A stretch of 6,589 bases of DNA from Cellvibrionales bacterium (lineage in GTDB: Bacteria; Pseudomonadota; Gammaproteobacteria; Pseudomonadales; UBA7434). The first letter of the stretch is position 1; each line of letters starts with the position of its first letter. The notes under the pieces are model-generated. The model had not been told where the DNA came from, searched no databases, and was given only the letters and a program-made list of their open reading frames with translations. The stretch lies in contig DMZE01000190.1 of the NCBI GenBank assembly GCA_003492055.1, positions 1 through 6,589 of the forward strand, given 5' to 3'. The translations under genes and the position numbers were made by a program. This document shows positions 1-5,958 of this stretch, in pieces.

Positions 1-134
1 TGCTAACTATCTTCGCAATTGTATACCAATTAACCAGCAGGCCCTTATTATAGATGGAAGTGCTTGGTTAGTAGCCATTTCTGTAATGGATTTTTACAAC
101 TTTTAATAATAATCGATAAAAGCACTTGGTAACG

Positions 135-162
135 GTTGAAATACTATTTTATGGCACCATAT
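135..162 (+). promoter_or_regulatory. Candidate sigma-32 (heat-shock) promoter for htpG
   Basis: A -35-like GTTGAAA at 135-141 is followed by 13 nt and then CACCATAT at 155-162. The known sigma-32 consensus is roughly CTTGAAA, 13-15 nt, CCCCATNT, so this site matches 6 of 7 and 7 of 8 positions with correct spacing. Transcription would start near 168-170, giving a leader of about 110 nt before the htpG start at 279. The same DNA also offers a weaker sigma-70 reading (TTGAAA 136-141, 16 nt, CATATT 158-163). The htpG gene is a classic sigma-32 target in enterobacteria, which supports the assignment; activity itself is inferred. Confidence 0.72.
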
Positions 163-177
163 TGGTGAGCACGAATG

Positions 178-191
178 GCCATTTAAATGGC
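178..191. repeat. Perfect 14-bp palindrome in the htpG leader
   Basis: GCCATTTAAATGGC is a perfect palindrome centred at 184/185. It overlaps a second 10-bp palindrome, AATGGCCATT at 174-183. It lies about 10-20 nt downstream of the expected sigma-32 start point, which is a typical place for a repressor operator. As RNA it has no loop, so a DNA-binding dimer site is more plausible than a hairpin. No protein is assigned to it, and an AT-rich palindrome of this size can occur by chance. Confidence 0.4.
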
Positions 192-204
192 TTTTGACAA
201 CAAT

Positions 205-233
205 CTGATCAACAAACTCTTCTTTGTTATCGG
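205..233 (+). other. Hairpin in the htpG 5' untranslated region
   Basis: The stem pairs 205-209 with 229-233 and 211-216 (AACAAA) with 223-228 (TTTGTT). C210 is a single bulge, there is one U-G wobble at 206/232, and the loop is the 6-nt CTCTTC. That makes about 11 pairs, mostly A-U. No U-run follows, so it is not an intrinsic terminator. It ends 36 nt before the GAGG ribosome-binding site and does not cover it directly. An effect on mRNA stability or temperature response is speculation. Confidence 0.35.
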
Positions 234-269
234 TATATGACTGATAGATATTTTGTATATTTACACAGC

Positions 270-273
270 GAGG
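270..273 (+). promoter_or_regulatory. Ribosome-binding site deciding the htpG start
   Basis: GAGG at 270-273 sits 5 nt before the ATG at 279. The upstream in-frame ATG at 237 has no purine-rich site in front of it, and the 14 residues it would add have no counterpart at the start of E. coli HtpG. The start at 279 is therefore preferred. Confidence 0.65.
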
Positions 274-278
274 CAGCA

Positions 279-2228
279 ATGACAGCATCAACGAATACGG
301 CAAGCGATCAAACTAAAGAAACTATGGGGTTTCAGGCTGAAGCTAAACAGCTTTTACAGTTAATGATTCATTCTCTTTATAGTAATAAAGAAATATTCCT
401 TAGAGAGTTAATCTCTAATGCTTCGGATGCCGCCGATAAGCTCCGCTTTGAGGCCTTAAAGGATGATTCACTCTTTGAGGGTGATGGTGATCTGGCTATT
501 ACAATCGAATTTGATAAAGATGCTAATTCCGTGACCATTAGTGATAACGGTATTGGTATGTCGCGAGAAGAGGTTATCAATAACCTCGGTACTATCGCCA
601 AGTCTGGCACTGCTGATTTTCTAAAAAATATGACCGGTGATCAAAAGCAAGATAGCCAGTTAATTGGCCAGTTTGGTGTTGGTTTTTATTCGGCATTTAT
701 CGTTGCTGATCGTGTTGAGGTATTTACACGTCGAGCCGGTGCAGATAAAGCAGAAGGTATTTACTGGGAATCAACGGGTGATGCTGATTTCCAAATTGCT
801 GCCGTTGAAAAAGAAGGCCGCGGAACTACAGTTGTTTTACATCTTCGAGATGATGAAAATGACTTTGCCGATAATTGGCGTTTACGCAGTATTGTGAAAA
901 AGTACTCTGACCATATTGCTATTCCAGTCATGATGGAAAAGCAGGCTATGCCACCCATGGGTGATGATGCGGAAGCTGAAACGGAAGCCTCTGCAGATGC
1001 AGCGCCAGAGTTTGAGGCAATTAACGATGCCACCGCACTATGGACGCGTCCACGCAGTGATGTTTCTGAAGATGAATATAAAGAGTTTTATAAAGCGCTT
1101 TCACATGATTATGAGGACCCTATTAAATGGAGTCATAATCGTGTTGAAGGAAAGTTTGAATACACCAGTCTTTTATATATCCCCTCAAAACCACCAATGG
1201 ATTTGTGGAATCGTGATGGCGCTAGAGGCTTAAAGCTTTACGTTCAGCGCACATTTATTATGGATGATGCTGAACAGTTTTTGCCGGTTTACTTGCGCTT
1301 TATTAAGGGTGTTGTGGACTCGAATGATTTACCACTTAATGTGTCGCGTGAGATATTACAGCAGGACGCCACCACTGACAGCATGCGCAGTGCATTAACT
1401 AAGCGTGCGCTTGATATGCTTGAAAAGATGGCAAAGAATGCGCCCGAAGAGTACGCTACTTTTTGGAAATCATTTGGCAGTGTATTAAAAGAAGGTCCGG
1501 CTGAAGATACCGCTAATAAAGAAAAAATCTCTAAGTTACTACGTTTCTCAACCACGCATAATGAAACTGACGAACAAAATCAATCGTTAGAAGATTATAT
1601 TGCACGCATGAAAGACGGCCAAGAAAAAATCTACTATGTTGCGGCAGAGAATTTTGTGACTGCAAAAAATAGTCCTTATCTTGAAGTGTTTAGAAAAAAA
1701 GGCATCGAAGTTTTATTACTGCATGATCGCATCGATGACTGGTTGATGAGTCATATGATGGACTTTGATGGCAAACAATTACAAGATGTTGCTAAAGGTG
1801 AGCTTGACCTAGGCAGTCTAGATGCTGAAGAGGACAAGAAAGAACAAGAGCAGATGTCAGAAGACAATAAAGATATGGTTGAGCGTGTTAAAACGATATT
1901 GTCTGAGCAGGTTGAAACTGTGCGTGTGACTAATCGTTTAACAGATTCGCCCGCATGTTTAGTGGTTGGTGATCACGATATGGGTGCGCAAATGCGTCGT
2001 ATTATGGAAGCGGCCGGTCAGGAGTTACCCGCCAGCAAGCCTATTCTTGAGTTGAACCCAGGGCATCCATTGGTTGCGCGCTTAGATCAAGAAGCCGATG
2101 AAGCGCGTTTTGGCGATCTAAGTCGATTGCTTTTTGATCAGGCATTATTGGCTGCCGGTGATAGCTTAGAGGATCCCGCTAGCTACGTTGCACGATTGAA
2201 CAAGTTGCTGTTAGAACTTAGTAGCTAA
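279..2228 (+). CDS. htpG: Molecular chaperone HtpG (bacterial Hsp90)
   Basis: HtpG is the cytosolic, ATP-driven dimeric Hsp90 chaperone that remodels client proteins, often together with DnaK. From the start at 279 it has 649 residues, against 624 in E. coli. The N-terminal GHKL ATPase domain shows [12 protein letters not shown] at 43-54 (E43 and N47, catalytic and Mg/ATP-binding), DNGIGM at 89-94, GTIAKSGT at 104-111 and the lid/P-loop-like GQFGVGFYS at 130-138. The middle domain carries [10 protein letters not shown] (321-330) and [11 protein letters not shown] (351-361), whose Arg357 corresponds to the gamma-phosphate-sensing arginine. The C-terminal dimerisation domain ends with an [16 protein letters not shown] helix region. 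Between the N and middle domains, residues 229-248 form an acidic, Ala/Glu-rich linker; the stretch is about 12 residues longer than in E. coli. The first 15 residues are also an extension, and an internal ATG at 324 (MGFQAEA) is a less likely start. It is monocistronic, with a heat-shock promoter candidate upstream and a terminator after it. Confidence 0.97.
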   Translation: MTASTNTASDQTKETMGFQAEAKQLLQLMIHSLYSNKEIFLRELISNASDAADKLRFEALKDDSLFEGDGDLAITIEFDKDANSVTISDNGIGMSREEVINNLGTIAKSGTADFLKNMTGDQKQDSQLIGQFGVGFYSAFIVADRVEVFTRRAGADKAEGIYWESTGDADFQIAAVEKEGRGTTVVLHLRDDENDFADNWRLRSIVKKYSDHIAIPVMMEKQAMPPMGDDAEAETEASADAAPEFEAINDATALWTRPRSDVSEDEYKEFYKALSHDYEDPIKWSHNRVEGKFEYTSLLYIPSKPPMDLWNRDGARGLKLYVQRTFIMDDAEQFLPVYLRFIKGVVDSNDLPLNVSREILQQDATTDSMRSALTKRALDMLEKMAKNAPEEYATFWKSFGSVLKEGPAEDTANKEKISKLLRFSTTHNETDEQNQSLEDYIARMKDGQEKIYYVAAENFVTAKNSPYLEVFRKKGIEVLLLHDRIDDWLMSHMMDFDGKQLQDVAKGELDLGSLDAEEDKKEQEQMSEDNKDMVERVKTILSEQVETVRVTNRLTDSPACLVVGDHDMGAQMRRIMEAAGQELPASKPILELNPGHPLVARLDQEADEARFGDLSRLLFDQALLAAGDSLEDPASYVARLNKLLLELSS

Positions 2229-2316
2229 TATTGCTGCGTTTTCTGTGTCTGCTGATTTGCGCTGTTTGTTAGTGGCTATTGGCAAGTAGGCAGTCAAACA
2301 GTTAACATCCTAAATG

Positions 2317-2346
2317 CGCCTGTGGTTTTGCCATGGGCGTTTTTTT
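2317..2346 (+). terminator. Intrinsic terminator after htpG
   Basis: The 5' arm CGCCTGTGG (2317-2325) pairs over 9 positions, including two G-U wobbles, with CCATGGGCG (2331-2339). The loop is 5 nt (TTTTG), and seven T residues follow at 2340-2346. It starts 88 nt after the htpG stop and ends 46 nt before gpsA. This separates heat-shock transcription of htpG from the gpsA cluster. Confidence 0.85.
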
Positions 2347-2380
2347 AAATGCGTAAAAACTAATAACGCTAACCGTATTC

Positions 2381-2384
2381 AGGA
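2381..2384 (+). promoter_or_regulatory. Ribosome-binding site of gpsA
   Basis: AGGA lies 8 nt before the ATG at 2393, which supports that start. I found no well-matched sigma-70 promoter in the 46 nt between the htpG terminator and gpsA. Confidence 0.5.
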
Positions 2385-2392
2385 ACTGTTTC

Positions 2393-3415
2393 ATGACACA
2401 TACATATCGCATTGCTGTCCTTGGTGGTGGTAGTTTTGGTACTACACTGTGCAATCTTGTGGCAGAGAATGGTCATCATGCCATGCTCTGGCTGCGCAAT
2501 GCTGAGCGTGCTGAAGAAATTAATCGTGAGCACAGAAACAGTTATTACCTTCCTGACTACATTTTGAATGACAATGTTCACGCAACAACGAGTATTGAAG
2601 CCGCGATTGTTGGTGCCGATATGATTTTTGTTGCCGTGCCTAGCGGTTCTTGCCGTGAAGTGAGTGTTGAGCTGGCAAAATACATTCGTAGCGATACTAT
2701 GGTTATTAGTACGACTAAAGGTATTGAGCATCAAAATTTTAAGTTAATGAGTGAGGTGTTAACTGAGGCGCTACCCGAGAATCCATTAGGCGTGTTAAGT
2801 GGTCCTAACCTCGCTAAAGAAATAGCTGCCCGGCATTTAACGGGTACCGTTGTTGCTAGTAGTAATGCGGCATTAATTGAAAAAGTACAAAATGCATTAC
2901 ACAGTAGTTATTTTAGAGTTTACGGTAGTAGTGATCTTTATGGTGTTGAACTCAGTGGCGCTTTAAAAAATATTTATGCCATTATCTCAGGCTTAGGCGC
3001 AGCCATGCATTTAGGCGACAATACGCGCGCCATGCTAATGACTCGAAGTCTAGCTGAAATGAGTCGGTTCGCTGTAAGCATGGGAGCTAACCCCATGACT
3101 TTTCTTGGTCTGGCTGGTGTGGGTGATTTAATCGTCACTTGCTCTTCTTCTCTGTCACGTAATTATCAAGTGGGCTTTGCTATTGGAAGTGGTAAAACAC
3201 TTAAACAAGCAACTGAAGAGTTGGGGCAGGTTGCCGAAGGTGTGAATACGCTTAAATTAGTTAAATTAAAGGCCGATGACAACGGAGTGTATATGCCGCT
3301 GGCTTCGGGTTTATATGAAATTCTTTTTAATAATGTAAGCGTTGAAGACACGGTTAGTCAGCTTATGCTCGGTGAGCAAAGTGAAGATGTCGAATTCTTA
3401 TTGGCTGATGATTAG
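2393..3415 (+). CDS. gpsA: NAD(P)H-dependent glycerol-3-phosphate dehydrogenase
   Basis: GpsA reduces dihydroxyacetone phosphate to sn-glycerol-3-phosphate in the cytoplasm, supplying the backbone for phospholipid synthesis. The 340 residues match the family length (339 in E. coli). The N-terminal Rossmann fold has GGGSFGT at 11-17, a G-x-G-x-F-G nucleotide loop where many homologues have GAGSWGT. VPSGSCREV at 82-90 and STTKG at 106-110 follow. The substrate region has SGPNLAKEI (136-144). The C-terminal helical domain has the catalytic-type lysine K192 in ALKN, GDNTRAML (208-215), GLAGVGDLIVTC (239-250), SRN (255-257) and the EG pair at 282-283. All expected landmarks are present and no break is seen. 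The ATG at 2393 gives the Rossmann strand its usual N-terminal position. It is the first gene of a same-strand run with sixA and a hydrolase; gpsA followed closely by sixA is, from memory, also seen in pseudomonads. Confidence 0.97.
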   Translation: MTHTYRIAVLGGGSFGTTLCNLVAENGHHAMLWLRNAERAEEINREHRNSYYLPDYILNDNVHATTSIEAAIVGADMIFVAVPSGSCREVSVELAKYIRSDTMVISTTKGIEHQNFKLMSEVLTEALPENPLGVLSGPNLAKEIAARHLTGTVVASSNAALIEKVQNALHSSYFRVYGSSDLYGVELSGALKNIYAIISGLGAAMHLGDNTRAMLMTRSLAEMSRFAVSMGANPMTFLGLAGVGDLIVTCSSSLSRNYQVGFAIGSGKTLKQATEELGQVAEGVNTLKLVKLKADDNGVYMPLASGLYEILFNNVSVEDTVSQLMLGEQSEDVEFLLADD

Positions 3416-3466
3416 CTTAGTTATGCTTGTGACAATAATAAATACTCTGTTAAAGCATTTATCGCT

Positions 3467-3979
3467 ATGAAGACCATAGCGATACTGCGTCATGGCGAGG
3501 CCGAATTGGGTGCCGACTATGATGCCGGCCGTAAGCTCACAGATATAGGCATTCAAGGCAGTTATGCAGCCGCAAAAACCTTATATGATCAGTTTTTAAC
3601 AATAGGGGGGATAGAGGCAATTTTCTATAGCCCATTTGTTCGCACGCAGCAGACGGCAGACACGGTTGCTGAAGCGTTGGCCGCTTTCGATAGTCGCCCC
3701 ATAGATCTTTCGGCCAATAATGCTTTACTTGGAGATAACACGCCTCTGACAGTTTGCCAGTGGCTTGATACCTTGCCTTACGAGCGCATATTATTGATTA
3801 GCCATCAACCCTTAGTGTCTTGCCTAGTCGACTGGTTAGTACAAGGCGTCGATAGTTTTAAATTGGGCGGTGCAAATAATTATCCGTTTTATCCATCTTC
3901 ATTGGCGATGCTGTCAGCGGAAGTAACCGGCCAAGGATGTGCAGAATTACTTTCACTAACACACCATTCCTCTCGTTAA
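3467..3979 (+). CDS. sixA: Phosphohistidine phosphatase SixA
   Basis: SixA belongs to the histidine phosphatase (phosphoglycerate mutase-like) superfamily and removes phosphate from phosphohistidines. In E. coli the reported targets are the HPt domain of ArcB and the nitrogen-PTS protein NPr. The sequence has the signature LRHGEA at 7-12 with nucleophile His9 and Arg8, then SPFVRTQQTA at 55-64 (Arg59, phosphate binding), and the second catalytic histidine in SHQPLV at 112-117 (His113). The RHG motif begins almost at the N-terminus, as in SixA rather than in longer cobC/gpm-type members. At 170 residues it is slightly longer than the 161-residue E. coli protein, through a longer segment near 45-52 and a longer tail. 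There is no secretion signal. The gene follows gpsA after 51 nt with no obvious Shine-Dalgarno site. The target in this organism cannot be read from the sequence. Confidence 0.9.
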   Translation: MKTIAILRHGEAELGADYDAGRKLTDIGIQGSYAAAKTLYDQFLTIGGIEAIFYSPFVRTQQTADTVAEALAAFDSRPIDLSANNALLGDNTPLTVCQWLDTLPYERILLISHQPLVSCLVDWLVQGVDSFKLGGANNYPFYPSSLAMLSAEVTGQGCAELLSLTHHSSR

Positions 3980-3988
3980 TTATAATTT

Positions 3989-3992
3989 AAGG
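3989..3992 (+). promoter_or_regulatory. Ribosome-binding site of the alpha/beta hydrolase gene
   Basis: AAGG, in the context TTTAAGGTTATTG, lies 7 nt before the ATG at 4000 within the 20-nt gap after sixA. The short gap leaves little room for a separate promoter, so co-transcription with sixA is likely. Confidence 0.45.
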
Positions 3993-3999
3993 TTATTGA

Positions 4000-4866
4000 A
4001 TGCCAAGCACACAGTCTGCGCCGTTAGAGCGTAAGTTTTTTGTCAACGGTATGAGTATTGCTGCTCAAGAATGGGGCATGGGTAATAAACATCGTGTTAT
4101 TGCATTACATGGATGGTTAGATAATAGCGCGAGTTTTGAATCCATTGCGCCATTAATCACTGACAGTCATATTATCGCTTTAGATTTCGCTGGCAATGGT
4201 GAAAGTGATCATCGTAGTCAACATGGCGCCTATAATATATGGGATGATTTGCTTGATATTCTCGCCATAGCCGATTTGTTAGCATGGGATAATTTCAAAA
4301 TATTAAGCCATTCTCGAGGCGCCTTTGTCGGCATGTTATTGGCAGCAACAATGCCTGATCGCGTCGAAAAATTATTAATGCTTGATGGTGCTTTGTTGCC
4401 GCCATCCGAAGAAGCTAACACGCCGAAAAATCTATCCCGTTATCTCCAACAGCAGAGAAGTAATTACCAGCGCCCCTCAAGAGTCATGTCGTCTATTGAA
4501 GAGGTTGTAGAGAGACGAATTGCTAAGATTGATTTAACGGCAAGTGAGTGCCTGTGTCTCGCAGAGCGCTCAGTAAAGCCCGCCAAGCATGGTGGCTATG
4601 TATGGCGGCACGATCCAAGAGCTGTTGGTGGTTCGGCTTTTAAATTTAGTAAAGAGCATCAGCAGGCTTTTTTATCGGCACTGAAAATTCCTTGCTTAAT
4701 TATTTTAGCGAACAATGGCTTATTTAAATCTGCAGGTGCCGACGCTCTGCTTAAGGAGTACGCTCATATTAAGATGGAGTTTCATGATGGTGGTCATCAT
4801 ATGCATATGGAACATAAGCATAGCTCTAGCTTAGCGGCTATAGCATCTGAATTCTTTGGAGGCTAA
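4000..4866 (+). CDS. Alpha/beta-fold hydrolase, SERHL-like
   Basis: This is a 288-residue cytosolic alpha/beta hydrolase with no signal peptide; its substrate is unknown. The early core shows LHGWLDNSASF at 36-46 (oxyanion-hole HG) and LDFAGNGESD at 61-70, both typical of serine-hydrolase-like (SERHL) proteins. The nucleophile elbow reads SHSRG at 103-107, so Ser105 is the expected nucleophile, but the first glycine of the usual G-x-S-x-G is a serine. MLDG follows strand 6 at 127-130 and Asp129 could serve as the acid. The usual strand-7 aspartate position reads ILANNGLF (235-242), with asparagines instead. The catalytic histidine is most likely in DGGHHMHMEHKH at 263-274, an unusually His/Met-rich tail. 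Residues 138-210 form the variable cap. The gene is 20 nt after sixA and probably co-transcribed with it. Esterase, epoxide or haloalkane-type activity cannot be told apart from sequence. Confidence 0.85.
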   Translation: MPSTQSAPLERKFFVNGMSIAAQEWGMGNKHRVIALHGWLDNSASFESIAPLITDSHIIALDFAGNGESDHRSQHGAYNIWDDLLDILAIADLLAWDNFKILSHSRGAFVGMLLAATMPDRVEKLLMLDGALLPPSEEANTPKNLSRYLQQQRSNYQRPSRVMSSIEEVVERRIAKIDLTASECLCLAERSVKPAKHGGYVWRHDPRAVGGSAFKFSKEHQQAFLSALKIPCLIILANNGLFKSAGADALLKEYAHIKMEFHDGGHHMHMEHKHSSSLAAIASEFFGG

Positions 4867-4907
4867 TATCTGTACGTTGAGTTTTCAAAAATATATGAAA
4901 AAGATTT

Positions 4908-4913
4908 GAGGTG
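4908..4913 (+). promoter_or_regulatory. Ribosome-binding site for a GTG start
   Basis: GAGGTG lies 5 nt before the GTG at 4919 and is the strongest Shine-Dalgarno match in the window. It supports real translation of the small downstream gene. A short AT-only inverted repeat (TTTTCA 4882-4887, TGAAAA 4896-4901) sits just upstream. Confidence 0.65.
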
Positions 4914-4918
4914 ATATT

Positions 4919-5155
4919 GTGAAGCGTATTTTTAAAACAAAAAAAAGCCGGCGGATTAAAACGCTGGCATTGGGCGTAGGGGCTTTATTAGCGATTATTT
5001 ATGGCTTAATAGTGATTGTTGGCATTCCTGCTAGGGAAGTATTTATTCTACTGAGCGTGTCAGTATTCATTGTATTTTTTTTGGCCGTAGCAGGGTTTAT
5101 TGCTAGCTTTAGTTTTTTGTGGCTTAGACGAAAATTCAAAACAAAGAAGCCTTAA
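4919..5155 (+). CDS. Small double-spanning membrane protein, unknown function
   Basis: I do not recognise this 78-residue protein. It starts at a GTG with an excellent GAGGTG site 5 nt upstream. Residues 1-14 are strongly basic (KRIFKTKKSRRIK). A first hydrophobic span covers about 15-34, followed by a short turn, GIPARE (35-40). A second long hydrophobic stretch covers about 41-69, and the tail is again basic (RRKFKTKKP). By the positive-inside rule both ends should face the cytoplasm, giving a helical hairpin in the inner membrane with almost no periplasmic part. The FKTKK motif appears near both ends (5-9 and 73-77). There is no cysteine, histidine or enzymatic motif. It follows the hydrolase by 52 nt and could be the last gene of that cluster. 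Its stop codon lies inside an inverted repeat shared with the convergent gcvR-like gene. A holin, toxin or assembly helper cannot be excluded, but nothing specific supports these. Confidence 0.75.
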   Translation: MKRIFKTKKSRRIKTLALGVGALLAIIYGLIVIVGIPAREVFILLSVSVFIVFFLAVAGFIASFSFLWLRRKFKTKKP

Positions 5156-5177
5156 TGCACATAAAAAAATTAAGGCT
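5148..5177 (-). terminator. Inverted repeat spanning both convergent stop codons, likely minus-strand terminator
   Basis: AGCCTTAAT (5148-5156) and ATTAAGGCT (5169-5177) form a perfect 9-bp inverted repeat with a 12-nt loop. The left arm contains the TAA of the small membrane protein gene (5153-5155). The right arm contains the TAA of the minus-strand ACT-domain gene (5170-5172). Read on the minus strand, the stem is followed by a T-rich tract (TCTTTGTTTTG), fitting a terminator for the gcvR-like gene. Read on the plus strand no T-run follows, so plus-strand termination would be weak. Confidence 0.55.
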
Positions 5178-5715
5178 CCTGCACCTCTAAATCGATTTCA
5201 ATAGATAGGCGTTCAGCAATTTTTTCAAGCTGTAAGTCTAGCGCATCAAGATCTTGTTCGTTGTCATGGGTCAATGACATTGTTGAGTGAAATAGGCTAT
5301 CACCACTCATCGGCGCGCTGCTTAAATGTGTTTGCATATTCACTACGTTAATCTTAGCAGCAACCAAAGCCTGACTGACCTCATAGACAATACCGGGTCT
5401 GTCATTCCCTACAATATTAAGCTGTATGTCATGCTTAGCCGAGCTAACCGCTCCAGCCTCAGCGTCCGTTACCTTGTCGGGCAGAGCGAGCTGAATAGAC
5501 AGGCCACTTTTGGCTAGATTATCCAGAGCAGAGCGAAGTGTCTCTACTTTGTCCTCATCTATATCGATACGGACTATGCCTGCAAAATGGCCAGCGAGTT
5601 TTGACATGCTGCTTTCTAGCCAGTTGCCAGAGCAATCGCTAATAGTTTTGGCTAACAATTCAACTATTCCGGTTTTATCATCGCCAATAAAGCTACAGAT
5701 AACGGTGTTTTTCAT
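5170..5715 (-). CDS. gcvR: GcvR-like protein with two ACT domains
   Basis: The 181-residue product matches the layout of the glycine cleavage system regulator GcvR (two ACT domains and little else). In E. coli, GcvR binds the activator GcvA and blocks gcvTHP expression when glycine is low; it does not bind DNA itself. ACT domain 1 covers about 3-78 with the ligand-loop motif GDDKTGIVE (11-19). ACT domain 2 covers about 96-172 with GNDRPGIVYEVSQ (103-115), the classic GxDxPGI loop. A short linker at 79-95 is charged and Ala-rich. The start ATG has only a distant AGAAGG about 12 nt upstream, and a TATAAT box lies 49 nt upstream on the same strand. No gcv genes or GcvA-type regulator are in the window, so the target is not shown. 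Many gammaproteobacteria have several ACT-only paralogues; the symbol means GcvR family, not proven function. Confidence 0.8.
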   Translation of the reverse strand: MKNTVICSFIGDDKTGIVELLAKTISDCSGNWLESSMSKLAGHFAGIVRIDIDEDKVETLRSALDNLAKSGLSIQLALPDKVTDAEAGAVSSAKHDIQLNIVGNDRPGIVYEVSQALVAAKINVVNMQTHLSSAPMSGDSLFHSTMSLTHDNEQDLDALDLQLEKIAERLSIEIDLEVQEP

Positions 5716-5764
5716 GAGCTAAGTCTGCCTTCTTATCTTGTTGAGTGTATTGTCGTATACATTG

Positions 5765-5770
5765 ATTATA
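5765..5770 (-). promoter_or_regulatory. Candidate -10 box for the gcvR-like gene
   Basis: The minus strand reads a perfect TATAAT at 5770-5765, 49 nt before the ATG at 5715. No good -35 hexamer is present 16-18 nt upstream and there is no extended TG. If real, it is an activator-dependent or weak promoter. Confidence 0.35.
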
Positions 5771-5853
5771 GACCTGTTTTGCAAATAGAGAGTGATGTTT
5801 AGACTACTAATTGGATTGAATACTTCTATCATTAAAAAAGACAATAGTATCAA

Positions 5854-5883
5854 TTGACGCTGCAAAGCGATTACGTTTTTTAT
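5854..5883 (+). promoter_or_regulatory. Candidate sigma-70 promoter for the yheU-tusA unit
   Basis: TTGACG (5854-5859, 5 of 6 to consensus) is followed after 18 nt by TTTTAT (5878-5883, 4 of 6). It lies about 75 nt before the yheU-like start in the divergent intergenic region. The match is moderate and other AT-rich hexamers nearby could serve instead. Confidence 0.35.
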
Positions 5884-5958
5884 TCTTAAGTGTTAGGATT
5901 AAATGCAGTGTAAATTTGCAGCCAAACCTTTGTTCAATAATTCAAATGATGAAAAAAT

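Noticed and set aside
2..106. Open plus-strand reading frame of 34 codons running in from the left edge and ending in TAA at 104-106 (ends MDFYNF)
   Set aside because: It could be the tail of an upstream gene, but it is too short to recognise, and an open stretch this long in one of six frames is expected by chance in AT-rich DNA. The sequence left of the window would decide.
58..127. 8-bp inverted repeat AAGTGCTT (58-65) / AAGCACTT (120-127), each followed by GGT
   Set aside because: The 54-nt spacing is too large for a compact hairpin or a simple operator, and 8-bp matches at this distance are common by chance.
194..199. Perfect TTGACA (-35 hexamer) in the htpG leader
   Set aside because: No acceptable -10 hexamer lies 16-18 nt downstream; the nearest TATAAT-like sequences are 25 nt or more away.
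237..278. Upstream in-frame ATG extending HtpG by 14 residues
   Set aside because: No ribosome-binding site precedes it, the extra residues do not resemble HtpG N-termini, and ATG 279 has GAGG at good spacing.
377..1555. Several 77-90 residue reading frames on both strands inside htpG
   Set aside because: They overlap a full-length, well-conserved gene in other frames, have no recognisable content or ribosome sites, and are shadows of it.
2262..2301. 7-bp inverted repeat CTGTTTG / CAAACAG after htpG
   Set aside because: The loop is 26 nt and no T-run follows; the strong terminator at 2317-2346 explains the region better.
2279..2308. TTGGCA, 18 nt, TAACAT as a promoter for gpsA
   Set aside because: It lies upstream of the intrinsic terminator, so transcripts would mostly stop before gpsA, and the -10 match is weak.
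2369..2734. 121-residue minus-strand reading frame across the gpsA start
   Set aside because: It is antisense to the conserved Rossmann domain of gpsA, has low-complexity Thr/Asn composition and no family resemblance.
3423..3458. ATGCTT / AAGCAT inverted repeat between gpsA and sixA
   Set aside because: It has only 6 bp with a 24-nt loop and no T-run; it is not a credible terminator or regulator.
5326..5722. Two plus-strand frames of 63 and 70 codons opposite the gcvR-like gene
   Set aside because: They mirror the ACT-domain coding sequence and carry no recognisable domain or ribosome site.
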